Of a stretch of 64,000 nucleotides of DNA, positions 26,551 through 35,780 are shown piece after piece. The position numbers were made by a program, and so were the translations under genes. Position 1 is the first letter of the stretch. Each line of letters opens with the position of its first letter. This DNA comes from Rhodococcus sp. NBC_00297 (GTDB lineage: Bacteria > Actinomycetota > Actinomycetes > Mycobacteriales > Mycobacteriaceae), in NCBI RefSeq assembly GCF_036173065.1, contig NZ_CP108041.1, positions 2,359,001 to 2,423,000 on the forward strand, given 5' to 3'. Under the pieces are notes generated by a model that saw nothing but the letters and a program-made list of their open reading frames with translations, had not been told where the DNA came from and did no database searches.

Positions 26551-28374
26551 TCAGCCTCTTTCCACGACGATGGCCTGCTCGACCGGGTCGAGTGTCTGCT
26601 CGGCCTTGCCGACGCGCAGACGCTTGTCGATGTAGTTGACCAGGTGGGTCAGCGGGACGGTCATCGCGAGATAGACGAGTCCGGCCGCCACCAGGGGTGA
26701 CAGGTTTCCGGTCTGCGCGTTGAGGTCTCGGCCGACGGCGAACAGTTCGCGCTGCGTCGCCAGCAGACCCAGGAAGTAGATCAGCGACGAGTCCTTGATC
26801 AGCGAGATGAACTGGTTGACGAGTGCGGGAAGCACGCGCCGGACACCCTGCGGCACCACGACCAGGCGCATCGAGCGTCGGTAGCTGAACCCGAGAGCAC
26901 GCGCTGCCTCGATCTGCCCCTTCTCGACGCTCTGAATGCCGGATCGGAAGATCTCGCCGATGTACGCGGCCGCGAGCAGCGACAACGCCACCGCACCGAG
27001 CCAGTACGGGTTGTTGCCGGTGATGCCGCTGACCACCGGTCCGATGCCCAGACCGATGACCAGGATGATCACGACGGCGGGCAGTCCGCGGAAGATGTCG
27101 GTGTAGACGCGGGCGGGCCAGCGCAGCCACCGAGTACGCGAAAGTCCCGCGAGAGCGAGCAGCATGCCGAGGACGGTGCCGATGATGCCCGACGCCAACG
27201 CCAGGATCAGGGTGTTCGGCAGCCCGGTCTTCAGCAGGTCCGGCAGCGCCTTCTTGTAGAGGTTCCAGTCGAAGAACGTGTCGCCGAGCTGCTCGAACGT
27301 CGACTTCGGTGCGACGGCCTGCGCGGCCGGGGCATTCGCGTCGTTCTCGGCGGCGATGGCCGCGAAGTCGGGAAGCTCGGGCTGCGGCGCTGCCTTGCTA
27401 CCGGGCTTGAATCCCTCCGGGAGTTCGCGCGGCACCCAGTCGGAGTACAGCTGCGCCCAGGTTCCGTCCTCGATGATCGCGTCGAGGCCGGAGTTCAACG
27501 CGTCGATCAGCGGCTGGTTGTCCCGCGCGACGGCCCACCCGACGAAGTTGTTGAGGCTGAACGTGTTCTGCGTGATCGCGGTCCCGTCCTCCGGCTTCAC
27601 CAGGCCCTCGGCCTGCTGCGACGGTGCGACCCAGGCGTCGATCTGTCCGGTGCGGAGATTTGCGTACGCGGTGTTGTAGTCGGGGAACTTCACCGGGTCC
27701 AGGCCCAGGGTGTTGACGACGTAGTCGTCCTGCACCGTTCCCTGCACGACGCCGATACGGGTGTCCGGCCCCAGGTTCTCGAAGGCGGTGATCGGTCCGC
27801 CGGCCTTCGCGACCAGGGAGAAGTAGCCGAAATCGTAGCCGTTGGTGAAGCCGACCGTGTTGCGCCGCTCGTCGGTGGTGGTGATGGACGACGACCCGAC
27901 GTCGAAGCGTCGGCCGGCGACCTGCGCGAGCAGACCCGAGAACTCGGTGCCTGAGAAGTTGATCTGCAGGCCGAGCTTCGCGGCGACGGCCTTCAGCAGC
28001 TCGTTGTCGTAGCCGGTGTAGGTGCCGGAGCCGTCGACGCAGATGCTCGGCGGCGCGTCGGAGAGCGTGCCGACGGTGAGCTGGCCGGGCGTGATCAGTC
28101 CGAGCTGCGAGGTGTCGATGCGATCGAGCGGCGTGACCGACGGCGTCGTGTACCGATCCTCGGTCGCGGCGGCGGCCGCGGCGTCGAAGTTGGTCGGCGT
28201 GGACGACGCGCTGTCCACACCGGGTGGTGAGCAGAGTTCGGTCGGTGCCGCGGCAGCGGACGAGGAGCCGTCCGACGAGCCGCCGTCCGAGGTGCCGCAG
28301 GACGCGAGGAGGACGGCGAGGAGAAGTGTGGAGACGAGGACGATGAGTTTCCGTCCCACGCGGTGCGCAAGCAT
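26551..28374 (-). CDS. Amino acid ABC transporter, fused binding protein and permease
   Basis: This 607-residue fusion has a lipoprotein signal (LLLAVLLASCG), a serine-rich spacer and then a periplasmic-type binding domain (SBP family 3, about 75-325; blocks YTGYDNELLKAVAAKLG and SSITTTDERRNTVGFT). A spacer follows, then a five-helix GlnP/HisM-type permease domain (about 375-590; EAA loop region ARALGFSYRRSMRLVVVPQG). Fusions of this kind, as in lactococcal GlnP, tether the receptor to the channel. The start is ATG 28374; GTG 28395 is an alternative. It is divergent from amt, and both serve nitrogen supply. Confidence 0.93.
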   Translation of the reverse strand: MLAHRVGRKLIVLVSTLLLAVLLASCGTSDGGSSDGSSSAAAAPTELCSPPGVDSASSTPTNFDAAAAAATEDRYTTPSVTPLDRIDTSQLGLITPGQLTVGTLSDAPPSICVDGSGTYTGYDNELLKAVAAKLGLQINFSGTEFSGLLAQVAGRRFDVGSSSITTTDERRNTVGFTNGYDFGYFSLVAKAGGPITAFENLGPDTRIGVVQGTVQDDYVVNTLGLDPVKFPDYNTAYANLRTGQIDAWVAPSQQAEGLVKPEDGTAITQNTFSLNNFVGWAVARDNQPLIDALNSGLDAIIEDGTWAQLYSDWVPRELPEGFKPGSKAAPQPELPDFAAIAAENDANAPAAQAVAPKSTFEQLGDTFFDWNLYKKALPDLLKTGLPNTLILALASGIIGTVLGMLLALAGLSRTRWLRWPARVYTDIFRGLPAVVIILVIGLGIGPVVSGITGNNPYWLGAVALSLLAAAYIGEIFRSGIQSVEKGQIEAARALGFSYRRSMRLVVVPQGVRRVLPALVNQFISLIKDSSLIYFLGLLATQRELFAVGRDLNAQTGNLSPLVAAGLVYLAMTVPLTHLVNYIDKRLRVGKAEQTLDPVEQAIVVERG

Positions 28375-28564
28375 GAGATGAACACTAGGGCTCACGTGCC
28401 GGGATCACCGAAACGTCGAACGCGCAATGGTTGTGCTCAGTGATCTGTTGCCGGTGATCGCCGTGGGGACCGCTCCGACCAGGGGTCTAGTCTCCGTCGG
28501 GGCGCACGTCACCGACTATCCAGGACGCCTGGAGGGTGTGCGCCGGGGGACGGAAGGTGTTCGT

Positions 28565-29929
28565 ATGTACTCCAGTCTCGAGTACCCGCTGACGGGCGCT
28601 CCGGATGCCGGCAACACGGCGTGGGTTCTGGCCAGTGCCGCGATGGTGCTGTTGATGACTCCGGGGCTCGCGTTCTTCTACGGCGGCATGGTGCGCGTGA
28701 AGAGCGTGCTGAACATGATGATGATGAGCCTGTCGGCCATCGGGGTCGTGTGGGTCCTGTGGGTCCTGTTCGGATACTCGATGGTGTTCGGCGACGACAG
28801 CGTCGGTGGGTGGATCGGGCACCCGACGCAGTTCGCCGGCCTCACCTCGTTGATCGGCGGCAGCTTCGGAGCAGGGGGCGGCGCGGTCGAGATCCCGCTG
28901 GTGGGAACCGTTCCGGCGCTCGCCTTCGTGGCCTTCCAGGCAGGCTTCGCGATGGTCACCGTGGCGCTCGTGTCCGGCGCCGTCGCCGACCGGATGCGTT
29001 TCATGCCGTGGGTGATCTTCGCCGGCCTCTGGGCGACACTCGTCTACTTCCCCGTCGCACACTGGGTGTTCGCGTTCGACGGTGTCACCGCGGAGACCGG
29101 GGGCTGGATCGCCAACCAGCTGAAGGCCATCGACTTCGCCGGGGGCACCGCGGTGGAGATCAATGCCGGCGCGGCCGGACTGGCGCTCGCCCTGGTCGTC
29201 GGCAAGCGTCGTGGGTGGCCACGGGAGGCGATGCGGCCGCACAACCTGCCCGCCGTCATGGTGGGTGCCGGGCTGCTGTGGTTCGGCTGGTTCGGCTTCA
29301 ACGCCGGATCGTCGCTCGCGGCGGACGGCGTCGCCGCGGTCGCGTTGGTCAACACGATGGGCGCGGGCGCGATGTCGATGGTGGCGTGGCTGGTGGTCGA
29401 GAAGATCCGCGACGGGAAGGCCACATCCTTCGGCGCGGCGTCGGGTGTCGTCGCCGGTCTGGTGGCCATCACGCCGTCGTGCACGGCCGTCACCCCGATC
29501 GGCGCTCTGGGCGTCGGCGCTGCCGCCGGTGTCGCCTGCGCCCTGGCGATCGGCCTCAAGTACCGCTTCCGGTACGACGACTCGCTCGACGTGGTCGGAG
29601 TGCACCTGGTCGGTGGCATCGTCGGCACGCTCATGATCGGCCTCCTCGCGAGCAGCGACATGCCGCCCGGTGTCGACGGCCTGTTCTACGGCGGCGGCGT
29701 CACGCAGCTGGGTCGACAGGTGGTCGCCGTCGTCGTCGTTCTCGCCTATGCGTTCCTGGTCACCGCGGCCATCGCCACGGTGCTGAAGCTGACCATCGGG
29801 ATCAGAGCGGATCCGCAGCACGAGACGGACGGCATCGACGAACACGAGCATGCCGAGTCCGCGTACGAGTTCGCCTCCTCGCACGGCGGACACGGCAGCT
29901 CGGGGCTGTTCGGAAAGCAGTCCGGCTGA
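28565..29929 (+). CDS. amt: Ammonium transporter (Amt) with altered twin-His
   Basis: This 454-residue Amt/Mep/Rh channel has 11 membrane segments and a histidine-rich cytoplasmic tail (EHEHAES and HGGHGS). Signature regions include DFAGGTAVEINAG, HNLPAVMVGAG and FGWFGFNAGS. The second pore histidine is present (H347, GVHLVGG), but the first is replaced by glutamate (E198, codon GAG at 29156-29158), as in yeast Mep1/Mep3. This can change pH dependence and rate. The ATG at 28565 has a GGAAGG ribosome site. No glnB/glnK follows, and the stop is 3 bases from the convergent LLM gene. Confidence 0.95.
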   Translation: MYSSLEYPLTGAPDAGNTAWVLASAAMVLLMTPGLAFFYGGMVRVKSVLNMMMMSLSAIGVVWVLWVLFGYSMVFGDDSVGGWIGHPTQFAGLTSLIGGSFGAGGGAVEIPLVGTVPALAFVAFQAGFAMVTVALVSGAVADRMRFMPWVIFAGLWATLVYFPVAHWVFAFDGVTAETGGWIANQLKAIDFAGGTAVEINAGAAGLALALVVGKRRGWPREAMRPHNLPAVMVGAGLLWFGWFGFNAGSSLAADGVAAVALVNTMGAGAMSMVAWLVVEKIRDGKATSFGAASGVVAGLVAITPSCTAVTPIGALGVGAAAGVACALAIGLKYRFRYDDSLDVVGVHLVGGIVGTLMIGLLASSDMPPGVDGLFYGGGVTQLGRQVVAVVVVLAYAFLVTAAIATVLKLTIGIRADPQHETDGIDEHEHAESAYEFASSHGGHGSSGLFGKQSG

Positions 29930-29932
29930 CTG

Positions 29933-30700
29933 TCAACCCTGGTGCGACCGCGCCCAGGAGATCGCGCCGGTCAGCTCGGTGAGGTCGTAGTCGGGGCCGT
30001 TGACGCCGACGGTGAAGAGGGTGGCTCCGGCGTCGACGAAGGCCTGCGCGTCGTCCGCGCCCGGCCACGCCACCGATCGCTCGATCTGCGACACGTCGCG
30101 GCCGACGGTCTCACCGTGTCCGGCCAGGACCTCGGACTTGTGCTTCAGCGCGTCCAGGTCGGCGAAGCTGTGCCAGACGTCGGCGTAGCGGGCGACCATC
30201 TTGAGCGTCTTCTTCTCACCGCCACCGCCGATGAGAATCGGGATGTGGCGAGTGGGCGCCGGATTGCCGACGGCGAGACGCGAGGTGATGCGGGCGAGAC
30301 TCTCGTCGAGCAGTGCCAGGCGTGAGCCGGCGGTGCCGAAGTCGTAGCCGAAGTTGTCGTAGTCCTTCTGGTTCCACCCGGCGCCGATGCCCAGGATCAG
30401 CCGTCCTCCACTGATGTGGTCCACGGTGCGCGCCATGTCGGCCAGCAGGTCGGGATTGCGGTAGCCGCCGCCGGTGACGAGCGCGCCGATCTCGACGTTC
30501 GAGGTCTGCTCGGCCCAGGCGCCCAGCATCGTCCAGCACTCGAAGTGGGCGCCGTCGAGGTCGCCGTACAACGGGTAGAAGTGATCCCAGTTGAAGACGA
30601 TGTCCACGCCGGCGTCCTCGGACCGCAACACCGCGTCGCGGATGAGGCCGTAATCGGGGGCGTGTTGGGGCTGAAGCTGAACTCCGATGCGAACGGACAT
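29933..30700 (-). CDS. LLM class F420-dependent oxidoreductase
   Basis: This encodes a 255-residue luciferase-like TIM-barrel oxidoreductase. RIGVQLQPQHAPDY begins strand 1, IVFNWDHF is the region around the active-site histidine, and GGRLILGIGAGWNQKDY and HIPILIGGGGEKKTLKMVARYADVWH are family blocks. The type (TIGR03560/Rv0044c-like) uses cofactor F420, known from this order of bacteria. The substrate is unknown. The ATG at 30700 is preceded by a GGATC-containing leader. Its position matches Rv0044c in the conserved block. Confidence 0.9.
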   Translation of the reverse strand: MSVRIGVQLQPQHAPDYGLIRDAVLRSEDAGVDIVFNWDHFYPLYGDLDGAHFECWTMLGAWAEQTSNVEIGALVTGGGYRNPDLLADMARTVDHISGGRLILGIGAGWNQKDYDNFGYDFGTAGSRLALLDESLARITSRLAVGNPAPTRHIPILIGGGGEKKTLKMVARYADVWHSFADLDALKHKSEVLAGHGETVGRDVSQIERSVAWPGADDAQAFVDAGATLFTVGVNGPDYDLTELTGAISWARSHQG

Positions 30701-30752
30701 GTGTGATCCTTCGGTGAGTGCGCTGGCTGTCGCTTCCATGGTGCCCGGCCTG

Positions 30753-31271
30753 TCAACCGATGCGCACTCCACACGAGTGCATCGTCGCGCGGAGGACGAA
30801 ACCTGCCTCGGCGCCGATGATCTCCGAGACCAGGGTGAGATAGCGATCGACGAACGCGCCGCCGTGGGCCGGTTCGGGGTGGTCGTCCGGATCGCCGGGT
30901 TCCAGATGGTGCGCGATCTCGTGCAGCACCACCATCTCGCGCAGGGCCCAGGCGCGTCCCCGTACGTGGAGTGGGACAGCGATGGTGGCGGTGTCGACCT
31001 CGTAGTGCGCGGCGCCCGCGCCCGAGCGGGCCCGGACCCGTACCGGGACCGCCGCGCGTGGCCACTCGCTGCGCACCCAGTCCAGAGCGGTGACGCCGTC
31101 GACGTAGGTCTGGACCGAGTCGAGCGAGGCGAAGCGCCGCTCGATCGGCAGGGTGACCGTGGACCCGAGGATCTCGACGGTGCGCAGGCCCCGTTCGTCC
31201 GCGCGGTCGAACATGGTGCGGACCTGATGCTCGGCGTCGTAGACGCGGGAGCGCTGGCTGTCGCGGGTCAC
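30753..31271 (-). CDS. TIGR04338 family putative metallohydrolase
   Basis: This 172-residue actinobacterial protein has a zincin motif, HEIAH (117-121), followed by a third ligand candidate in PAHGGAFVDRYL. The match is to the TIGR04338 family, which is found in mycobacteria and relatives and has no known substrate. It overlaps the DUF2786 gene by 4 bases (ATGA), so the two are co-translated. No signal peptide is seen, so it acts in the cytoplasm. Confidence 0.82.
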   Translation of the reverse strand: MTRDSQRSRVYDAEHQVRTMFDRADERGLRTVEILGSTVTLPIERRFASLDSVQTYVDGVTALDWVRSEWPRAAVPVRVRARSGAGAAHYEVDTATIAVPLHVRGRAWALREMVVLHEIAHHLEPGDPDDHPEPAHGGAFVDRYLTLVSEIIGAEAGFVLRATMHSCGVRIG

Positions 31272-32083
31272 CGTTCGAGTTGTCCTCGGGGGCCGCCGAT
31301 CTCGCTCTGATTGCCCAGGCGTGCACGTCGACCGGCGTGGTCTCCGGCTCGCCGAGCCTCCGACGAGTACGAGCGACCCGAGCTGCCGCGCCAGGTACCC
31401 CGGGCGGTGGAAGCGGACCGGTAGAAGTCGCGCAGCTCGATCTCCTTGTCACGCAACACCAGTGCGGTGCCGGCCTCGGGAGCTTCCGTGGCGACCGCCT
31501 CGGCCTCGGCCTCCTTCTTGACGGCGGCCAGGCGCTCGCCGACCCGGTGCGCGAACGCGGTCTGGAACTCGATCCTGGCAGTGACGCCGGCGAGCGGCGC
31601 CCGCTCGACCGTGCGATAGCGCCGGCGTCCTCGGACGACGGTGACCTCACGGTCCACGGTGGCGTCCCGGTACGCACCCGACGAGATGTACGTGTCGCTC
31701 GCGCGCACCATCTGCACGAGCAGGCTCGCGTACAGGGCCTCGCACGTGTCGATGTCGCTCTCGAACCCGTACGCGAAGACCTGCGTCGACGACTGCGCCA
31801 CGTCGCACTGCACGTCGTTCGCGCGGGCGATGGCCACGAACAGCAGGACGTAGGTGCGCAGGCCCTTCTTGCCGTGCTCCCCGATGTGGACGACGCGCTG
31901 CACCGGCGTCGCCCGCTTCTCGCGCGAGGCGGTGTGCGAGCGTGCCACGGCCAGATCGACCGAGGCGGCGGTCGCGAGACGCTGCGCGGCCTCCATGAAC
32001 GCCTCGGCCTCGTGGGGATTGTCCGTGGACTCGGCCTGACGCAGAAGCCCACCGATGCGGGCCACCATCCTGTCTGAACTCAC
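31268..32083 (-). CDS. DUF2786 domain protein
   Basis: The 271-residue product begins with the DUF2786 helix pair (IGGLLRQAESTDNPHEAEAFM, residues 10-30) and continues with a mixed domain rich in basic residues (GRRRYRTVER). The C-terminus (from about 225) is Arg/Ser/Gly-rich and disordered. DUF2786 occurs in phage and bacterial proteins, sometimes next to nucleases, and its function is unknown. The start is GTG 32083 (MSSDRMV); ATG 32068 is an alternative. The 3' end overlaps the TIGR04338 gene by 4 bases. The two form a conserved pair in related genomes, in my recollection. Confidence 0.75.
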   Translation of the reverse strand: MSSDRMVARIGGLLRQAESTDNPHEAEAFMEAAQRLATAASVDLAVARSHTASREKRATPVQRVVHIGEHGKKGLRTYVLLFVAIARANDVQCDVAQSSTQVFAYGFESDIDTCEALYASLLVQMVRASDTYISSGAYRDATVDREVTVVRGRRRYRTVERAPLAGVTARIEFQTAFAHRVGERLAAVKKEAEAEAVATEAPEAGTALVLRDKEIELRDFYRSASTARGTWRGSSGRSYSSEARRAGDHAGRRARLGNQSEIGGPRGQLER

Positions 32084-32196
32084 GGGCCGAGAGTACGCCC
32101 GGACCAGCCGTGAGCCGGGACCACCGAGCGTCCCCGGGTACGGCCGTCCACAGGCGCTCGCAGGGTCTTGCGGACGGCCGCGTCGGCGAGTAGCAG

Positions 32197-35100
32197 TCAG
32201 CGCTCGGAGTTCTCCACCTGTGCCGCGACAGCGTCGATGCGCCGCCGGACCGCCGAGGCTCCGATGACGTCCGCACGGGTGCGGGCCGACGCCAGAGCGC
32301 GGGCCCCGAGCCGTCCGGTGCGGGCGTGCTCGATGCGGAGACCGAGATACGCGTCCTCCGCGCTCCATCCCTCGAAGCCGCGGGCGACGTGCAGGCGCCG
32401 CGCGGCGTGCAGATGGCGACCCGCTCGCTCGACGTGACCGGTGGCCAGTGATGCGTCGGCCAGGTGGTGGTGCACCACGCCGAAGACGCTCGGTGCGACC
32501 GACACGGTCTGCTCCGCGTAGGGCAGCAACCGTTCGTACACGTCGGTGCACACCAGTGTGTTGCCCACCGTGGCACCGGCGCGGGCGATGAAGGTCATCG
32601 ACATCAGCCAGAGCATGTCCGGGGCGATCGCCGCGAGCCGTTGCTCGTCGTACCAGTCCATCAGCTCGCGCGCCTCGTCCATGCGTCCGACGTCGGCGAG
32701 CGAGGACGCCACGACCGGGCGGAACGCCGGGATCAGGTCGAACATCGTGGCCATCTCGTCGCGCCGATCCGCGAAGTGCCGGAGATCTCCGCGCATCGTC
32801 CGGAGGGTGAGGATCGACGTGTGCTCGCGGCCGTAGGTGTGGCTGCCGAGCGCAGCGTCGGGCGTCTCGCAGATCCGTGCCAGCACGGTCTCCGCGCGCA
32901 CCAGTCGTCCTGCCGACACGTCCACGCCGAACTTGGAACACACCATGGCCCAGGTCATCTCGGGGTCGTCCGCGAGATCGGCCCGGGTGACCGCCGCGAG
33001 TGTCGAGGCGGCGCCGCCGAGGTCTCCGAACGCCTGCTGAGTCCTGGCCAGGATGGTGGCGGCGGACGGATCACGATGCCGCCGAGACGATGTCGACTCC
33101 AGCTCGACGAGGCGCGTCATCGCCTCCTGGCGTAGATCCCAGCACTGGGGCACCAGGAGGCACCACAGCATCGCGCGCAGCGCCGACTCGAGGGCACTGC
33201 GGTCTCCCACCGAATGCGCCAGCGTCACAGCCTGTTCGAGAAGGTCTCGGCGTTCCTTCCAGTCATCGGTCCAGCTCAGCTCCATGGCCAGCAGTACCAG
33301 GACCTTGGCCGTGGCGGCGCTGTTCGAGCGGCCGGAGTCCTCGAGGACGTGCAGTGCGTCGTGCAGGCTGTCGAGTCGTTCCGGCAACGGGTCGAACATC
33401 TGGAACAGGCCCGCACCACTGATCGTGTCCGCCAGCGTCGCGTCGACCTGTAGGTCGACGTCGCCCAGTCTCCGCGCCATGGCGATCGCGTCGAAGAGAG
33501 TGGCCCGGTAGGACCGGTCGATGCACTTACGCTGCGCCCGGCCGAGGTCGATCAGCAGTCGGCACCGCTCTCGGGAGTCGCCGTGCGGCACCATCTTCCG
33601 AAGGGCGGTCCGGTACCCCACCACCGCGTCCTCGTACGCGGACACCGCGTAGGCGGCGTCGCCGGCACGCCGCGCGTAGAGCGCGGCCTCGGAGCGGTCG
33701 GAGTCCAGCGCCCTGCCGAAGTGGTACGCGATGCGCGCGAGTTCGTCGGCGGTGGTGTCGGCACCGAGATCGACCAGGGCCCGAGCCACGTCGGAGTGCA
33801 TCTGCGCTCGCCGCGCCCCGGGTATCGCGTCGTACAGAGTCGACTGCACGAGAGCGTGTCTCATCACCAGCTCGTCGTCGGTGTCGCCGGCGACCAGGAA
33901 GTTCACGGCCAGCAGTTCGTCGAGGGTCTCGGCGAAACGGAGATCGGACGGGATCGTCGAGGCGGCCCGCAGCAGCGGGCGCGAGACCGTCACCCCGGTC
34001 ACCGCGCACAGTTCGAGCAGAGTGACTGCGTCACAGCTGAGTTCGCGACTCGCGAGACGCACCGCGTCCGTGACCGTGAAGGGGAGCGAGCCGCCGGGTT
34101 CGCGCTCGTGTGCCGCGATGACGGCTGCGACCAGCAGGGCGGAGCCACCGGTCCGTGCCACGATGGCCTCGGGGTCGAGGGTCGAGTTCTGCTCGCGGAG
34201 GAGGTCGTGCACCGCGGCCAGAGACAGTCCGCCCAGGGTGATCTCGCGGAACCCCGCCGACAACCGGATGACGTCGAGGGTCGCCTGGAGTTCCGGGGAC
34301 ACGAGGTTCTCGTCCCGCATTGTCGCGAGGATGCAGAGTCGGTCGTTCTGCGTCGACCGCGCGAGATGGCGGACCAGGGCGGCCGTCGTGCCGGAGGCCC
34401 ACTGCAGGTCGTCGATCACGAGCAGGGTCGGGGCCTGTCGAGCGGGCCCGACGAGCCACCGCTGCACCGCGTCGGACGCCCCTGTGCGGTCGTCGTCCAC
34501 GTGCGGGGGGATGAGGTCCCCGAATCGACGTGCGGCCCCGGGGATGATGCCGAGGATGTCGGCGCCGTTGGTCCGCAGCCACTGACGCGCTCCGATGACG
34601 CCGCGCGAGTCGAGGTCGCGGGTGACCGCCTCCACGAACGGTTCGTACGGGATGGTCGAGTGTTCGCTGCAGCGACCCGACACGACGTCCGTGCCGGCGG
34701 CGCGGGCACGCTGCATCACGGCGCGGGCGAGTGACGTCTTCCCTGCCCCCGGCGGACCCGAGACCAGGAGAAACCGTCCATGACCGGCAGCGGCCGCCTC
34801 GAGGTCCTCGACGATGCGGCTCATCTCGACATCGCGTCCGACGAAGGCGGATCCCACCGGCGGCTCCTCGCGCTGCGCTGGGGTGGTCTCGGTATCGTCC
34901 TCCAACAACTCCAGGTACAACGACTGGGTCTCGCGTGAGGGGCTCACCCCGAGCCGGTCCGCCAGCACCGCTCGGCATCGCGCCGCCGCCCCGAGAGCCT
35001 GTCCGCGGTCGCCCAGTGCCACGTAGCCACGCATGGCGATGCGGTACGCGCTCTCGCGCAGGGGGTCGGCTGCCAGCAGGGACTCCGCGGAGGACACGGC

Positions 35101-35646
35101 GTTCTCGAACGCACCGAGATCCATCGACGCGGTGGCGTCCGCTTCGAGGGCCGTGAGCCGCAGGTCGTCGAACTCTCGCCGGACGTCGTCCGCCCACGCG
35201 CCGTTGGCTCCGACGAGCACGGGTTCGGCGAGCAGACGCAACGCCGTCCGGGCATCGCGGGCACGGTCCGCGGGTGATCCCTCCGTGCGCCGGCACGCGT
35301 CCCGGATCTCCTCGAGATCGACCGTGGTGTCCGGCGGAAGAGTCAGACGCACCATGCCGGTACGGGACACGATCGACGTACCCGCGATGTCCGCGGCGTC
35401 GAGAACGTCCCGCACCTTCGAGATCACCCCACGCAGCACAGAATTCCAGGTGCGCGGCCGCTTCTCGGGCCAGAGCAGGTCCGCCAACTCGTCGTGCGAG
35501 ACCTCTCGATGGCGATTGAGCGTCAGATACGACAGCAGTTCGACGCAGCGCGGTCCACCGATGATGCGGGGATCGACCACCCGAGAGCCACGCTCGACGG
35601 TGACGGCACCGACGAGTCGGACGGAAGCGGGTGAGTCACTCGTCAC
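32197..35646 (-). CDS. BTAD-type ATPase transcriptional regulator (AfsR-like)
   Basis: This encodes a 1149-residue multidomain regulator. Residues 1-105 form an OmpR-type winged helix (SHDELADLLWPEKRP), 108-250 the bacterial transcriptional activation domain (BTAD), and 265-560 a STAND/AAA ATPase with Walker A GPPGAGKT (297-304) and Walker B TLLVIDDLQWA. The rest is a long helical TPR-like region to the C-terminus. SARP relatives activate secondary-metabolite or stress genes after ligand- or ATP-driven assembly. No biosynthetic cluster lies beside it, so its target is unknown. The start is GTG 35646. Confidence 0.9.
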   Translation of the reverse strand: MTSDSPASVRLVGAVTVERGSRVVDPRIIGGPRCVELLSYLTLNRHREVSHDELADLLWPEKRPRTWNSVLRGVISKVRDVLDAADIAGTSIVSRTGMVRLTLPPDTTVDLEEIRDACRRTEGSPADRARDARTALRLLAEPVLVGANGAWADDVRREFDDLRLTALEADATASMDLGAFENAVSSAESLLAADPLRESAYRIAMRGYVALGDRGQALGAAARCRAVLADRLGVSPSRETQSLYLELLEDDTETTPAQREEPPVGSAFVGRDVEMSRIVEDLEAAAAGHGRFLLVSGPPGAGKTSLARAVMQRARAAGTDVVSGRCSEHSTIPYEPFVEAVTRDLDSRGVIGARQWLRTNGADILGIIPGAARRFGDLIPPHVDDDRTGASDAVQRWLVGPARQAPTLLVIDDLQWASGTTAALVRHLARSTQNDRLCILATMRDENLVSPELQATLDVIRLSAGFREITLGGLSLAAVHDLLREQNSTLDPEAIVARTGGSALLVAAVIAAHEREPGGSLPFTVTDAVRLASRELSCDAVTLLELCAVTGVTVSRPLLRAASTIPSDLRFAETLDELLAVNFLVAGDTDDELVMRHALVQSTLYDAIPGARRAQMHSDVARALVDLGADTTADELARIAYHFGRALDSDRSEAALYARRAGDAAYAVSAYEDAVVGYRTALRKMVPHGDSRERCRLLIDLGRAQRKCIDRSYRATLFDAIAMARRLGDVDLQVDATLADTISGAGLFQMFDPLPERLDSLHDALHVLEDSGRSNSAATAKVLVLLAMELSWTDDWKERRDLLEQAVTLAHSVGDRSALESALRAMLWCLLVPQCWDLRQEAMTRLVELESTSSRRHRDPSAATILARTQQAFGDLGGAASTLAAVTRADLADDPEMTWAMVCSKFGVDVSAGRLVRAETVLARICETPDAALGSHTYGREHTSILTLRTMRGDLRHFADRRDEMATMFDLIPAFRPVVASSLADVGRMDEARELMDWYDEQRLAAIAPDMLWLMSMTFIARAGATVGNTLVCTDVYERLLPYAEQTVSVAPSVFGVVHHHLADASLATGHVERAGRHLHAARRLHVARGFEGWSAEDAYLGLRIEHARTGRLGARALASARTRADVIGASAVRRRIDAVAAQVENSER

Positions 35647-35780
35647 CTGACAAGTCTAGTCAGCTGTGCGTATTCACGCCGCACGCAGGCACTTTTGCAC
35701 TTCTTGTGCACGCGTCGGGCACGGTGAGTCAAGGAGAATCCGGCCGACCCGGCCGGCGCACGACCCTCAGGAGCGACCCC

